This document shows positions 7,517-14,917 of a stretch of DNA of 20,095 bases, piece by piece. The DNA lies in the NCBI GenBank assembly GCA_037141235.1, contig JBAXCY010000031.1, forward strand, positions 1 to 20,095, in the 5' to 3' direction. The position numbers and the translations under genes were made by a program. Positions within the stretch are counted from its first letter, which is position 1, and each line of letters begins with the position of its first letter. The DNA is from Bog-756 sp037141235 (GTDB taxonomy: Bacteria; Actinomycetota; Acidimicrobiia; Acidimicrobiales; RAAP-2). Below the pieces are notes generated by a model that had not been told where the DNA came from, did no database searches, and saw only the letters and a list, made by a program, of their open reading frames with translations.

Positions 7517-8440
7517 GTGCGTGTCTCCTACGGACTGCCCACCCATCGGATCGACTGCGGAGAGGAGTTCCTCGCCCCAGGGGCCATCGGCGAGTTGGCC
7601 CGAGCGGCCGAAGACGCCGGCTTCGGGGCGGTATACGCCACCGACCACCCATTTCCCGGGGACGACTGGCTGGCCCATGGCGGCCACCACGCGCTTGATC
7701 CCTTGGTGGCGCTGGCGTTTGCGGCGGCGGCCACCACGACCGTGCTGGTCCACACCAACCTGTTCGTCCTCGCCTACCGCAACCCGTTCGTGGCCGCCAA
7801 GGGCATTGCCACGCTGGACGTACTGAGTGGTGGGCGGACCATCGTGGGGCTCGGTGCCGGCTATCTCGAACCCGAGTTCGACGCGCTCGGTGCCTCCTTC
7901 GACAACCGTAACGACCTCATGGACGAGGCGCTGGCCGCCATGGAGGCAGCCTGGACCGGCGAAAGCGTCACCTTCGACGGCTCCGGGTTCCGGGCACCGG
8001 GAAACACCATGCTGCCCCGTCCCCGACAGCGCCCCCGGCCCCCGTTGTGGATCGGCGGAAATAGCCGTCGGGCTGTCCGACGAGCGGTGGAGTCAGCCGA
8101 CGGCTGGTGTCCCTTCCCCAATCCGGCCCGCTACGCCGACCGGACCCGGACGGCACCGCTCGAGTCGACGGCCGATCTGGCCGTCGCCCTCGAGTACGCG
8201 GCAGAGCATGGCGCAGCGGTGGGCCGGACCGAACCGCTCACGGTGTGCTTCATCCCCGAGGGGCTGTCCATGGGCGGGGCAGTCCCTGACGAGCAGCGGG
8301 TACTGGCGTCGATCCACGAGCTTGAGGCCATCGGGGTCACCTGGGTCAGCGTGGCCCTACCTGGCGATACCCGGCACGATCAACTGGAGGCCATCGATCA
8401 CTTCGGCCGGTCGGTGCTGGCCGAGTTAGCGGACGTCTAG
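7517..8440 (+). CDS. LLM-class (luciferase-like) F420- or flavin-dependent oxidoreductase
   Basis: A 307-aa TIM-barrel enzyme of the bacterial luciferase superfamily. Visible signatures: AEDAGFGAVYATDH near residue 33, RNPFVAAKGIATLDVLSGGR (about 88-107), GLGAGYLEPEFDALG, the cofactor/phosphate region RPRPPLWIGGNSRRAVRRA, and ADGWCPFP. These are typical of the actinobacterial TIGR03619-like group, many of which use the deazaflavin F420 for hydride transfer. F420 versus FMN cannot be decided from sequence by eye. The start is GTG 7517, five bp after the thioesterase stop. The six-base gap to nhaA makes translational linkage likely. The substrate is unknown; the neighbourhood suggests a lipid-derived compound (inference). 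Confidence 0.85.
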   Translation: MRVSYGLPTHRIDCGEEFLAPGAIGELARAAEDAGFGAVYATDHPFPGDDWLAHGGHHALDPLVALAFAAAATTTVLVHTNLFVLAYRNPFVAAKGIATLDVLSGGRTIVGLGAGYLEPEFDALGASFDNRNDLMDEALAAMEAAWTGESVTFDGSGFRAPGNTMLPRPRQRPRPPLWIGGNSRRAVRRAVESADGWCPFPNPARYADRTRTAPLESTADLAVALEYAAEHGAAVGRTEPLTVCFIPEGLSMGGAVPDEQRVLASIHELEAIGVTWVSVALPGDTRHDQLEAIDHFGRSVLAELADV

Positions 8441-8446
8441 GAGCCG

Positions 8447-9784
8447 TTGACTTCCCCCGGACGGTCCCTGCACAGATTGCTCCACTCCGACATTGCCGCG
8501 GCGTGGGCTCTGATCGTGGCCGTCGCCATCGCCCTGGTGTGGGCCAACGGTCCATGGTCTGTGTCCTACGAGGCCACCTGGCTGCATCCGACCAGTGGTG
8601 GCGGCCAGGCGTTCCAGGACTTTGCCACGTTGCGCGACTGGGTCAACGGCGGGCTCATGGCTGTCTTCTTCCTCGTGGTCGGATTGGAGATCGGTCGCGA
8701 GCGCCGACACGGGGATCTGGCTGATGCCCGCACGGCGGCCGTCCCGGTAGCGGGCGCCCTCGGCGGCATGCTCGGGGCCGGGTTGGTGTACTCAGCAGTA
8801 GCCCACGGCGGCCCGGGTTCGTCCGGGTGGGGGATTCCTATGGCTACCGACATTGCCTTCGCCCTAGGGGCGCTGGCCCTGTTAGGGCGACGGGTCCCTT
8901 CCGGGCTGCGGGTGTTCCTGCTGACGTTGGCCGTGGCCGACGACATCGGCTCCGTGGTCGTGATGGCCGTCTTCTACTCGTCACGGTCCTATGTGCCAGC
9001 GTTGGCGGCGGCTTTGGCGGTGGTGATCGCCCTGATCGTCGTCCGGCGGGCCACACGTGCTCCGACAGTCGTGTTCTTGCTGGGTGGGGTGGTCCTGTGG
9101 GTCCTGCTGGCCGCCGGCGGCGTAGAGCCGGCACTGGCCGGTGTAGTGGCCGGGCTGTTGGTGCCAGGGCGGCGCGCGGCATCAGACCCGGTGTCCGTCG
9201 GGGCGTCAGACCCGGCATCGGACCCGGCATCAGGGGAGATTCCAGGTCGAACATCTGAGACGAGGCCCGCCCGCCTGGTCGATCCAGCGGAGCACCTCGA
9301 GCAGCGGGTGGCTCCGTGGTCGGCGTTCGTGGTCCTGCCGCTGTTCGCTCTAGCCAATGCCGGCATCACCTTCCATGCCGATCTCCTCGGCTCACCTGGC
9401 GCGGCCGCCGTGTTCGCCGGAGTAGGCCTGGCCCGGGTGATCGGCAAGATGGGTGGGATCACCCTGGCCTGCCTGTTGGTGGTCCAACTGGGATTTGGCC
9501 TGCTGCCCGGTGGGGTCCGGTGGCGCCACATCGTCGGTGGATCGGCGGTAGCCGGCATCGGCTTCACCGTCCCGCTGCTCATCGCCGAACTGGCCTTCTC
9601 CTCGAACCCACCGCTCGTGCCAGCCGCCGAACTCGGGCTATTCGCCGGATCGGCGTTGGCGTTCGCATTGGGGGCGGCCATCTTGTTCGGGTCCGGGCGC
9701 GTGGTGGGATCTGCTGGTAAGCCACAAGAGGCTGTCTCAAGGGATCGCGCCGCGGAAGACGGCCCAGAAGTAATCCCGTGGTGA
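8447..9784 (+). CDS. nhaA: Na+/H+ antiporter NhaA
   Basis: A 445-aa polytopic inner-membrane protein exchanging protons for Na+ to control pH and sodium. Family landmarks: VVGLEIGRE (E. coli GLEVKRE), MATDIAFALGAL with Asp135 (equivalent to E. coli Asp133), TLAVADDIGSV with the ion-binding pair Asp165-Asp166, and FVVLPLFALANAGITF. It is longer than the E. coli protein (388 aa). A hydrophilic insert of about 45 residues with SDPASDPAS repeats lies in the loop before the LPLFALANAG helix, and a charged C-terminal tail is present. The start is TTG 8447; AGGAG (8439-8443) is only 3 nt away, so coupling to the upstream LLM gene is likely. Its placement in a redox/lipid operon is unusual, and the link may simply be co-expression under stress. 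Confidence 0.93.
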   Translation: MTSPGRSLHRLLHSDIAAAWALIVAVAIALVWANGPWSVSYEATWLHPTSGGGQAFQDFATLRDWVNGGLMAVFFLVVGLEIGRERRHGDLADARTAAVPVAGALGGMLGAGLVYSAVAHGGPGSSGWGIPMATDIAFALGALALLGRRVPSGLRVFLLTLAVADDIGSVVVMAVFYSSRSYVPALAAALAVVIALIVVRRATRAPTVVFLLGGVVLWVLLAAGGVEPALAGVVAGLLVPGRRAASDPVSVGASDPASDPASGEIPGRTSETRPARLVDPAEHLEQRVAPWSAFVVLPLFALANAGITFHADLLGSPGAAAVFAGVGLARVIGKMGGITLACLLVVQLGFGLLPGGVRWRHIVGGSAVAGIGFTVPLLIAELAFSSNPPLVPAAELGLFAGSALAFALGAAILFGSGRVVGSAGKPQEAVSRDRAAEDGPEVIPW

Positions 9785-9811
9785 TCACCGTTGGCTGGCG
9801 GACCGTATGCT
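9780..9811 (+). promoter_or_regulatory. Candidate promoter and operator of the peroxiredoxin operon
   Basis: GGTGATCACC (9780-9789) is a perfect 10-bp palindrome overlapping the nhaA stop. TATGCT (9806-9811) fits an actinobacterial -10 (TAnnnT), which places the palindrome over the -35 region. The 102-bp gap is the longest in this run of genes, so a second promoter is reasonable. Not proven; no good -35 hexamer is visible. Confidence 0.35.
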
Positions 9812-9886
9812 GCGGGTGGCTCACCTAGGGGCGAGCCGACCGAATCCCCCCCCAGCCGATGGGGGTCCAACTCCAGGAGCGAATCT

Positions 9887-10369
9887 GTGAGCATTGCCGT
9901 AGGCGACACCATCCCCGATATCAGGATCATGACGACCGGAGCCGACGGCCCCACCCACGTGCAGACGGCCGACGTGCTCGGCACGGGCAAGGTCGTGCTG
10001 TTCGCCGTGCCTGGTGCCTTCACTCCAACGTGCTCGGACTACCACCTGCCGAGCTATGTCATCCGCAAGAACGAGCTGGCAGCCAAGGGCGTGACCACGG
10101 TGGCCTGCATCTCGGTCAACGACCCCTTCGTCATGCACGCCTGGGGCGAGGCGCAGAACGTAGGTGACGCCGTGCTGATGCTGGCCGATGGCAACGGTGA
10201 GTTTGCCGCCGCCGTCGGCCTAGAGATGGACGGCAGCGGTTTTGGACTGAGCACGCGTTCACAGCGCTACGCCATGGTGATCGAAGACGGGGTGGTCACG
10301 GACTTGATGGTGGAGCCCGGTGCCGGTCTCACGGTCAGCGCCGCCGACCCGGTCCTCGAGATCCTGTAG
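9887..10369 (+). CDS. Type II (Prx5-like) peroxiredoxin
   Basis: A 160-aa thiol peroxidase reducing H2O2 and organic hydroperoxides in the cytosol. VPGAFTPTCSDYHLPSY holds the peroxidatic Cys49 in the PxxxTxxC active site. Cys74 in VACISVNDPF sits 25 residues later, the same spacing as the Cys51/Cys76 pair of plant type II peroxiredoxins, so an atypical two-Cys or glutaredoxin/mycoredoxin-linked mechanism is likely. GTG 9887 is chosen because AGGAG (9875-9879) lies 7 nt upstream and it gives the normal family N-terminus (SIAVGDTIPDI). A longer reading from 9791 would add 32 low-complexity residues and has no support. The 5' leader contains C8 (9846-9853) and G5 (9861-9865) runs that could pair. 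Confidence 0.9.
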   Translation: MSIAVGDTIPDIRIMTTGADGPTHVQTADVLGTGKVVLFAVPGAFTPTCSDYHLPSYVIRKNELAAKGVTTVACISVNDPFVMHAWGEAQNVGDAVLMLADGNGEFAAAVGLEMDGSGFGLSTRSQRYAMVIEDGVVTDLMVEPGAGLTVSAADPVLEIL

Positions 10370-10381
10370 CGGGGAGCAAAC

Positions 10382-11074
10382 GTGGATCTGACCGATGCGC
10401 TCCGCTCGACGGGGGCGGTGCGCGAGTACACCGACGAGTCGGTCGACGATGCCACCATCTACCGCCTGTTGGAGACGGCCCGGTTCGCTCCCAACGGAGG
10501 AAACCGGCAGGCATGGCGGATCGTGGTCGTCAAGGATCCGGCTATCCGTGCGTCGATACGCGACATCTACCTGCCCGGTTGGTACGACTACCTGGCCCAG
10601 GTGGCGGCTGGGCTGACCCCGTGGGCGGTAGTGACCGACCGCTTGGTCGAGGCGGAGTCGATCGCCGCATCCGGGGAGATCGCTGCTGCTGCAGCTGCGG
10701 GGCCGGGCGGCTTCGCCGAACACTTCGACGAGGTCCCGGTGATGTTGGTACTGCTGGCTGACCTGTCCCGGCTGGCCACGGTCGATCGTGACAGCGACCA
10801 CTACACCATGGTCGGGGGAGCCTCCATCTACCCGTTCGCCTGGAGCATCCTCTTGGCCGCCCGGGCCGAGGGGCTGGCCGGGGTGATGACGACGATGGTC
10901 GTGCGCAACGAGCCAGCCGTCAAGGACCTGCTCGGCATCCCCGACACCCATCTGGTGGCCGGAGTGCTCGCTCTCGGTCACCCGGTACACCAGCCGACCA
11001 AGCTGCGCCGGGGTGCCGTCGAGGAGTTCGCCACCGTGGACCGGTTCGACGGCCCTGGACTGGAGGGCGGATGA
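10382..11074 (+). CDS. Nitroreductase-family FMN oxidoreductase
   Basis: A 230-aa protein of the nitroreductase fold (FMN-binding, usually a dimer). STGAVREYTDESVDD followed by ARFAPNGGNRQAWRIVVV is the classic N-terminal flavin-binding pattern, and GGASIYPFAWSILLAARAEGLAG with ALGHPVHQP forms the C-terminal signature. Such enzymes reduce nitro compounds, quinones, enones or flavins with NAD(P)H. The substrate here is unknown. GTG 10382 has a GGGGAG ribosome site 5-7 nt upstream, 12 bp after the peroxiredoxin stop. The stop overlaps the ATG of the next LLM gene (ATGA), so the two are translationally coupled. The combination of peroxiredoxin, nitroreductase and LLM enzyme points to a redox or xenobiotic function (inference). 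Confidence 0.88.
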   Translation: MDLTDALRSTGAVREYTDESVDDATIYRLLETARFAPNGGNRQAWRIVVVKDPAIRASIRDIYLPGWYDYLAQVAAGLTPWAVVTDRLVEAESIAASGEIAAAAAAGPGGFAEHFDEVPVMLVLLADLSRLATVDRDSDHYTMVGGASIYPFAWSILLAARAEGLAGVMTTMVVRNEPAVKDLLGIPDTHLVAGVLALGHPVHQPTKLRRGAVEEFATVDRFDGPGLEGG

Positions 11075-11958
11075 AGGTTCGCATCGGTGTCGGCATGGGA
11101 GTGCTCGACGGTGATCCTTCCCGACTGATGGAGGTGGTCGACGATATCGACGACCTGGGGTTTGACTCGATCTGGCTCCCCGAGGTCCTGACGGCACCGA
11201 CCCTCGATCCGCTGACCGCCTTGGCCTACGCGGCTGCCCGCAATCCGCGGCTGAAGTTGGGTACGACGATGCTGCTTCCGGGACGCAACGTCGTCCAGGT
11301 GGCCAAGCAGCTGGCCACCCTCGACCAGTTGTCTCAAGGTCGCCTGCTGGTGACGTTCGTGCCCGGTCTGGCGCAACCTCCCGAGTCCAGGGCCATCGGT
11401 GTATCGGCCAAGGAGAAGGGTCCCTGGATGGAAGAGGCACTTCCGGTGCTGCGGCGGCTGTGGGCCGGAGAGTCGGTGGATCACCACGGGTCCATAGGCG
11501 AGTTCGAAGGGGTGACGCTGTCGCCTCTGCCAGCTCAGGAACCTCTGGAGTTCTGGACCGGGGGCATGGTGCCTGGCGCCCTGCGGCGATGCGGACAGTT
11601 CGCCGACGGGTGGCTGCCATCAGCGTGCACTCCAGCAGAGGCGGCGGCTGGCCGGGTCGTCATCGACGAGGCAGCGGCAGCCGTGGGTCGCTCCATCAGT
11701 CCCGAGCACTTCGGCGTCTCCCTTGCCTATGCCCCGGGCCCCCTGGATCCATCCATGATCGCTGCCCTTGGTCGGGCTCGCAAGGGCACCGACCCGACCA
11801 CCGTGGTCCCCGCCGGCCTTGACGCCCTGCGTCGCTTCTTGGAGTCTTTCCTCGAGGTGGGTTTCTCCAAGTTCGTGGTGCGCCCGCTGGCTCGTCCCGA
11901 GTCGTGGCGCCACGAGCTCGAGGCGCTGGCCGCAGCCGTCGGGGATCTCCAGACATGA
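11071..11958 (+). CDS. Second LLM-class F420- or flavin-dependent oxidoreductase
   Basis: A 295-aa luciferase-like monooxygenase-fold protein. Landmarks: DIDDLGFDSIWLPEVLTAPT (residues 27-46), LDPLTALAYAAARNPRLKLG, LLPGRNVVQVAKQLATLDQL, EEALPVLRRLWAGESVDHHG, and a GQFADGWLPS segment. These match actinobacterial F420-dependent members of the TIGR03854/TIGR03619 type (family from memory). It is only distantly similar to the LLM protein at 7517-8440, so the two are not a recent duplication. ATG 11071 overlaps the nitroreductase stop, with GGAGGG just upstream, and its own stop overlaps the ATG of the next gene. Shared redox chemistry with the nitroreductase partner is likely. Confidence 0.85.
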   Translation: MKVRIGVGMGVLDGDPSRLMEVVDDIDDLGFDSIWLPEVLTAPTLDPLTALAYAAARNPRLKLGTTMLLPGRNVVQVAKQLATLDQLSQGRLLVTFVPGLAQPPESRAIGVSAKEKGPWMEEALPVLRRLWAGESVDHHGSIGEFEGVTLSPLPAQEPLEFWTGGMVPGALRRCGQFADGWLPSACTPAEAAAGRVVIDEAAAAVGRSISPEHFGVSLAYAPGPLDPSMIAALGRARKGTDPTTVVPAGLDALRRFLESFLEVGFSKFVVRPLARPESWRHELEALAAAVGDLQT

Positions 11959-12440
11959 GTCGTAGTCGGCCTACGAAGTTCGGGTTCGTCGCCCACGATG
12001 ATCCCGAGTTGGTGGCCCAGATGTCGATGGTGCAGGCGGGTGGATCTGGATGGATCAACATCGAACCGGTCATCGACGCCGAACACCAGCCACCGGAGCC
12101 TGGACCGTTCGCCTTCTTCGGGGGGTCGACTCATAAGGTACCGATGATCACGTGGATGCCTGGTCATGTACCGACCGGACGATCGCCCAAGCCGACCACC
12201 ATCGGGTTGCAGCACGCCACCGGCCCCCGCCTGGCTTCGCGTCTGCGCGACCTGGGCCACCCGCTGGCGACCGGATGGAAGGTCACCCAGGACCACCCGA
12301 GGCGCGGCCTAGTGGCAGAGGTACCGGCTGATGCCGACAACCGCACGGTCATCGACTGGCTGCTGAACTCGGCCACCGTGGTGTGCCAAGTAGAGATGAC
12401 CGGACGGTGGGAGGCCGCCGTGCACGCCGGCTTGAGCTAG
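11955..12440 (+). CDS. Unrecognised 161-aa protein coupled to the LLM oxidoreductase
   Basis: I do not recognise this family. The protein is soluble, without signal peptide or membrane helix. It starts SRPTKFGFVAHDDPELVAQM, contains a Gly/Pro-rich middle (PFAFFGGSTHKVPMITWMPG), a GLQHATGPRLASRLRDLGH segment, and ends with ADNRTVIDWLLNSATVVCQV. The mixture of beta-like stretches and a conserved-looking His/Asp/Trp content could suit an enzyme, but no active site is identifiable. ATG 11955 overlaps the upstream stop (ATGA), which fixes the start better than the longer in-frame ATG at 11904. Tight coupling to the LLM enzyme suggests a subunit, accessory protein or next pathway step (inference). 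Codon use matches its neighbours, so it is a genuine gene. Confidence 0.8.
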   Translation: MSRSRPTKFGFVAHDDPELVAQMSMVQAGGSGWINIEPVIDAEHQPPEPGPFAFFGGSTHKVPMITWMPGHVPTGRSPKPTTIGLQHATGPRLASRLRDLGHPLATGWKVTQDHPRRGLVAEVPADADNRTVIDWLLNSATVVCQVEMTGRWEAAVHAGLS

Positions 12441-12466
12441 CCCTGCCTCGACAGAGACCTTGCGGT

Positions 12467-12472
12467 TATGGT
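12467..12472 (+). promoter_or_regulatory. Possible -10 element for mscL
   Basis: TATGGT (12467-12472) fits TAnnnT about 38 nt before the ATG in the 70-bp gap after the unrecognised gene. No clear -35 is seen. The ribosome site AAAGGA (12497-12502), 8 nt before the ATG, is good. Confidence 0.25.
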
Positions 12473-12510
12473 GATCTCGACGCATCCGGACGATCGAAAG
12501 GAATTTATCG

Positions 12511-12924
12511 ATGATCAAGGAGTTTAAGGAATTTCTGCTGCGGGGGAACCTGCTCGACCTGGCGGTCGCCGTGGTCATCGGTGCGGCTTTTACGGCGGTG
12601 ATCGCGTCGATGACAACCAACATCATCACACCGCTGATCAAGGCCATATTCGGAGGAAGCAGTCAGTTCGACACGCTCTCCTTCACCATCAACGGCTCGA
12701 ACATCAACTACGGGTCGGTGCTGAACGCGCTACTCAATTTCGTGATCGTGGCCGCCGTGATCTTCTTCCTGGTCATCAAGCCGGTCAATGCGCTCATGGC
12801 ACGCCTGGGTAGGACGCCGACCGAGGAGCCGGTGCGCGACTGTCCGGAGTGCCTGTCGAAGGTGTCCGATGCCGCCACCCGCTGTGCCTACTGCACCTCG
12901 GTGCTGACTCCTACCGCCGGCTGA
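12511..12924 (+). CDS. mscL: Large-conductance mechanosensitive channel MscL with C-terminal zinc-ribbon-like tail
   Basis: A 137-aa membrane protein forming a homopentameric pore that opens on osmotic downshock. The N-terminus MIKEFKEFLLRGNLLDLAVA and the pore-lining first helix (VVIGAAFTAVIASM) are characteristic. The second helix is VLNALLNFVIVAAVIFFLVI. The usual C-terminal helical bundle is followed or replaced by a four-Cys tail, CPECLSKVSDAATRCAYC, resembling a zinc ribbon. I recall this in actinobacterial MscL proteins. The function of the tail is unknown; it could be a redox- or metal-sensitive gate or an assembly element. The last 37 bp overlap the 3' end of the MFS gene on the opposite strand, so the two messages are complementary there. 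Confidence 0.95.
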   Translation: MIKEFKEFLLRGNLLDLAVAVVIGAAFTAVIASMTTNIITPLIKAIFGGSSQFDTLSFTINGSNINYGSVLNALLNFVIVAAVIFFLVIKPVNALMARLGRTPTEEPVRDCPECLSKVSDAATRCAYCTSVLTPTAG

Positions 12925-14225
12925 TCGTCGGCTCGGGAGCTGTCTAGGGCCACAGAACCGCCATCGGTGGCAACTGGTGTCTCTCCATCCACGTCGAACG
13001 AATCGATGGCTGGGTGGACATGGCCGGCCACGGTGCGCCATACCAGGGCGGTAGCTATCAGGGCCAGTGCGGTCAGGCATGAGGCCGTCACGAACGGGAG
13101 CCACGAGGCAACGGCGAAGGCGGCTCCGGCTAGGGCCGTCGAGAGGGCGGTCAGCGCCGTCTGGGTCGTGCCGAACATGCCCTGGATGCGCCCGACCTCC
13201 GATGGCTCGGACCCTTGGGTGAGGAGCGACTGCAGGGCGGGCATGGCGGCGGCAAACCCGAGTGCTTCGATGCCGCTCAAGACCATCAGCAGCGGAACGC
13301 CGTGGATGAAGGGGTAGGAAGCGCAGAACAGCGTGGCCACTCCCAAACCGCCGAGCACGAGCGCACGGCGGTCCATGTGATCGGCCAACCAGCCACTGGG
13401 TCGGGCCGCCAGAAGGAAGGGCACGGCAAACAGGGTCCATGAGACGCCGATCTGCCAGCCACTGGCACCCCGCGACAAGAGGAGCAACGTCCAACAGATG
13501 TCGTAGACGCCGCTAGCCATACCGAGGGCACCGGCGGCCACGATCCCCCCGATCATCGAACGGTTCCACCGCAATGGGGCCAGTGGCGCCACCACACCGT
13601 CAGCATCGGTCCGCGCATGGCGCAAGGCCAGCTCTGCGGGTGCTTCCACGATGCGGGCAGCCGGGATACAGGCCACCAGGACGACGACGCCGGACACCAG
13701 GAACATCAGCCACATATTGCGTACGCCCACGATGGCCCCAATCAGGGGGCCGACGGCCATACCAGCGAACTCGGCGCCGAAGATGGCGGCAAACGCCCGC
13801 CCCCGCCGCTCGACGGCCACGGCACCGGACACCATGGCCAGGGCGGCGACAGCCGAGGCCCCGGCCCCCAGCCCCTGAAACGAGCGGAGCACGATGGCGA
13901 TGGCTGGGTTGATCGGGAGCAAAAATGCCAGAGTGGCCAGTGCGTAGACACCCAGGCCGATGAGGAGGACCGGCTTACGGCCGATACGGTCGGCCAGGCG
14001 TCCCATCGGGTACTGCGACAGCACGCCGGCGGCAAAGAAGGCGGCCATCACCAGCCCGGCCATGAAGACCGTCCCGCCCATGTCGCGGACGTAGACGGGA
14101 AGCATGGGGATGATCGATGTCGACCCGAACCACTGCAGGAAGACGGTGATGGTCAATGTGCGGATGAGCTTCACTGATGCATCAGATGGTGGGGCCAACG
14201 GAGTCCCCGGGCCGCGGCGGATCAC
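12888..14225 (-). CDS. MFS drug/metabolite exporter
   Basis: A 445-aa, probably 12-helix major facilitator superfamily transporter. Motif A is seen as GRLADRIGRKPVLLIGL after helix 2, with the second-half equivalent GWLADHMDRRALVL. The motif SFQGLGAGASAVAALAMVSG in helix 4 resembles the drug/H+ antiporter group. The TetR gene's TGA overlaps GTG 14225 (GTGA), making this the likely start and the pair translationally coupled. A later GTG at 14174 would begin nearer the first helix, but has no ribosome site either. The C-terminus is hydrophilic and runs into the 3' end of mscL. The substrate is unknown. Regulation by the adjacent TetR through the operator at 14922-14937 is probable, because both genes should share one transcript. 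Confidence 0.88.
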   Translation of the reverse strand: MIRRGPGTPLAPPSDASVKLIRTLTITVFLQWFGSTSIIPMLPVYVRDMGGTVFMAGLVMAAFFAAGVLSQYPMGRLADRIGRKPVLLIGLGVYALATLAFLLPINPAIAIVLRSFQGLGAGASAVAALAMVSGAVAVERRGRAFAAIFGAEFAGMAVGPLIGAIVGVRNMWLMFLVSGVVVLVACIPAARIVEAPAELALRHARTDADGVVAPLAPLRWNRSMIGGIVAAGALGMASGVYDICWTLLLLSRGASGWQIGVSWTLFAVPFLLAARPSGWLADHMDRRALVLGGLGVATLFCASYPFIHGVPLLMVLSGIEALGFAAAMPALQSLLTQGSEPSEVGRIQGMFGTTQTALTALSTALAGAAFAVASWLPFVTASCLTALALIATALVWRTVAGHVHPAIDSFDVDGETPVATDGGSVALDSSRADDQPAVGVSTEVQ

Positions 14226-14911
14226 GGGGTCACCCGGGTCAGCGCCTCGATAGCGGCACCGACGGAGTGGCGCAGGGATCCGGTCGGCGAGGCCAGTCCG
14301 AACAGGTCGCACAGCCACAAGCCGTCACACGCCATCCGGAGCATCGTGGCCTGGGCCGGGTCAAGGCCGTCATCGATCAGTCGGGCTTGCCACCCGTCGG
14401 CTGCCTGCTGGAGCGGGACCAAGAGGACTGGTTCCGCTGCGGCCGCGGCCAGCAAGGCAGCACCCAGGCGCTCCTGGCCGGGGGCCACCGGCTCGAGCGT
14501 GGCCCGCACGTAGGCCCGGGCGTACGCCCCAGGCAACGATGCCTCGGCGGTCCCGGCCTCCGGCAGGTAGGAGGCAATGTCCTCTTCGAACTCTTCGATG
14601 ATCCGGTCCACCATGGCCGACACCAGGGAGTCCCGGGTGGGGAAGTGGTAGAGGACGCCGCCCTTGGACAGCCCGGCCTCGGCCGCCGCCGCCTCCAAGG
14701 TGAGGTGTCCAACCCCGTCGCGCAGCACTACGAGTTCGGCAGCCTCCAGGATCCGCTGCTTGGTGGGAATGCTGCGCGGTCCATCCTGTCCATCCTGGCT
14801 AGCCGGTGCCCGGTGACGCGTGGCTGACTTGGAGGCGGACGTGGAGGTAGAGGTGGAGGTGGAGTTGGAGGTAGAGGTAGAGGTGGAGTTGGGAGGGGAT
14901 GCGGAGGTCAC
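14222..14911 (-). CDS. TetR/AcrR-family transcriptional repressor
   Basis: A 229-aa regulator. The DNA-binding domain is at residues about 50-97: TKQRILEAAELVVLRDGVGH, then LTLEAAAAEAGLSKGGVLYH with the usual YHF end of the recognition helix. The rest is an alpha-helical ligand-binding and dimerisation domain. The first 30 residues are a Ser/Thr-only low-complexity tail encoded by a 6-bp-type repeat, unusual for TetR proteins. No alternative start codon exists between GTG 14911 and the HTH, and no ribosome site precedes it, while a -10 (TATAGT) ends 6 nt upstream. This fits a leaderless transcript. The operator overlaps that promoter, so autoregulation is likely. The overlapping downstream MFS gene is the probable target, giving a ligand-induced export module. 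Confidence 0.9.
   Translation of the reverse strand: MTSASPPNSTSTSTSNSTSTSTSTSASKSATRHRAPASQDGQDGPRSIPTKQRILEAAELVVLRDGVGHLTLEAAAAEAGLSKGGVLYHFPTRDSLVSAMVDRIIEEFEEDIASYLPEAGTAEASLPGAYARAYVRATLEPVAPGQERLGAALLAAAAAEPVLLVPLQQAADGWQARLIDDGLDPAQATMLRMACDGLWLCDLFGLASPTGSLRHSVGAAIEALTRVTP
14841..14896 (-). repeat. Simple sequence repeat coding for a Ser/Thr tail of TetR
   Basis: GGAGGT/AGAGGT-type hexamers run through this stretch. On the minus strand they encode alternating Thr and Ser. The array could change length by slippage and thereby alter the TetR N-terminus without breaking frame when units of six are gained or lost. Confidence 0.85.
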
Positions 14912-14917
14912 GGCATG

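Noticed and set aside
9791..9886. Longer peroxiredoxin start at 9791
   Set aside because: Adds 32 low-complexity residues, lies across the probable promoter, and the GTG at 9887 has a well-spaced AGGAG.
10259..11620. Minus-strand open frame of 453 aa
   Set aside because: Covers the nitroreductase and LLM genes in antisense. Its composition is Arg/Pro/Gly-rich with no domain.
7517..11958. Recent duplication of the two LLM oxidoreductases
   Set aside because: They share only fold-level motifs, with different lengths and substrate-loop sequences, so they are separate subfamilies rather than recent copies.
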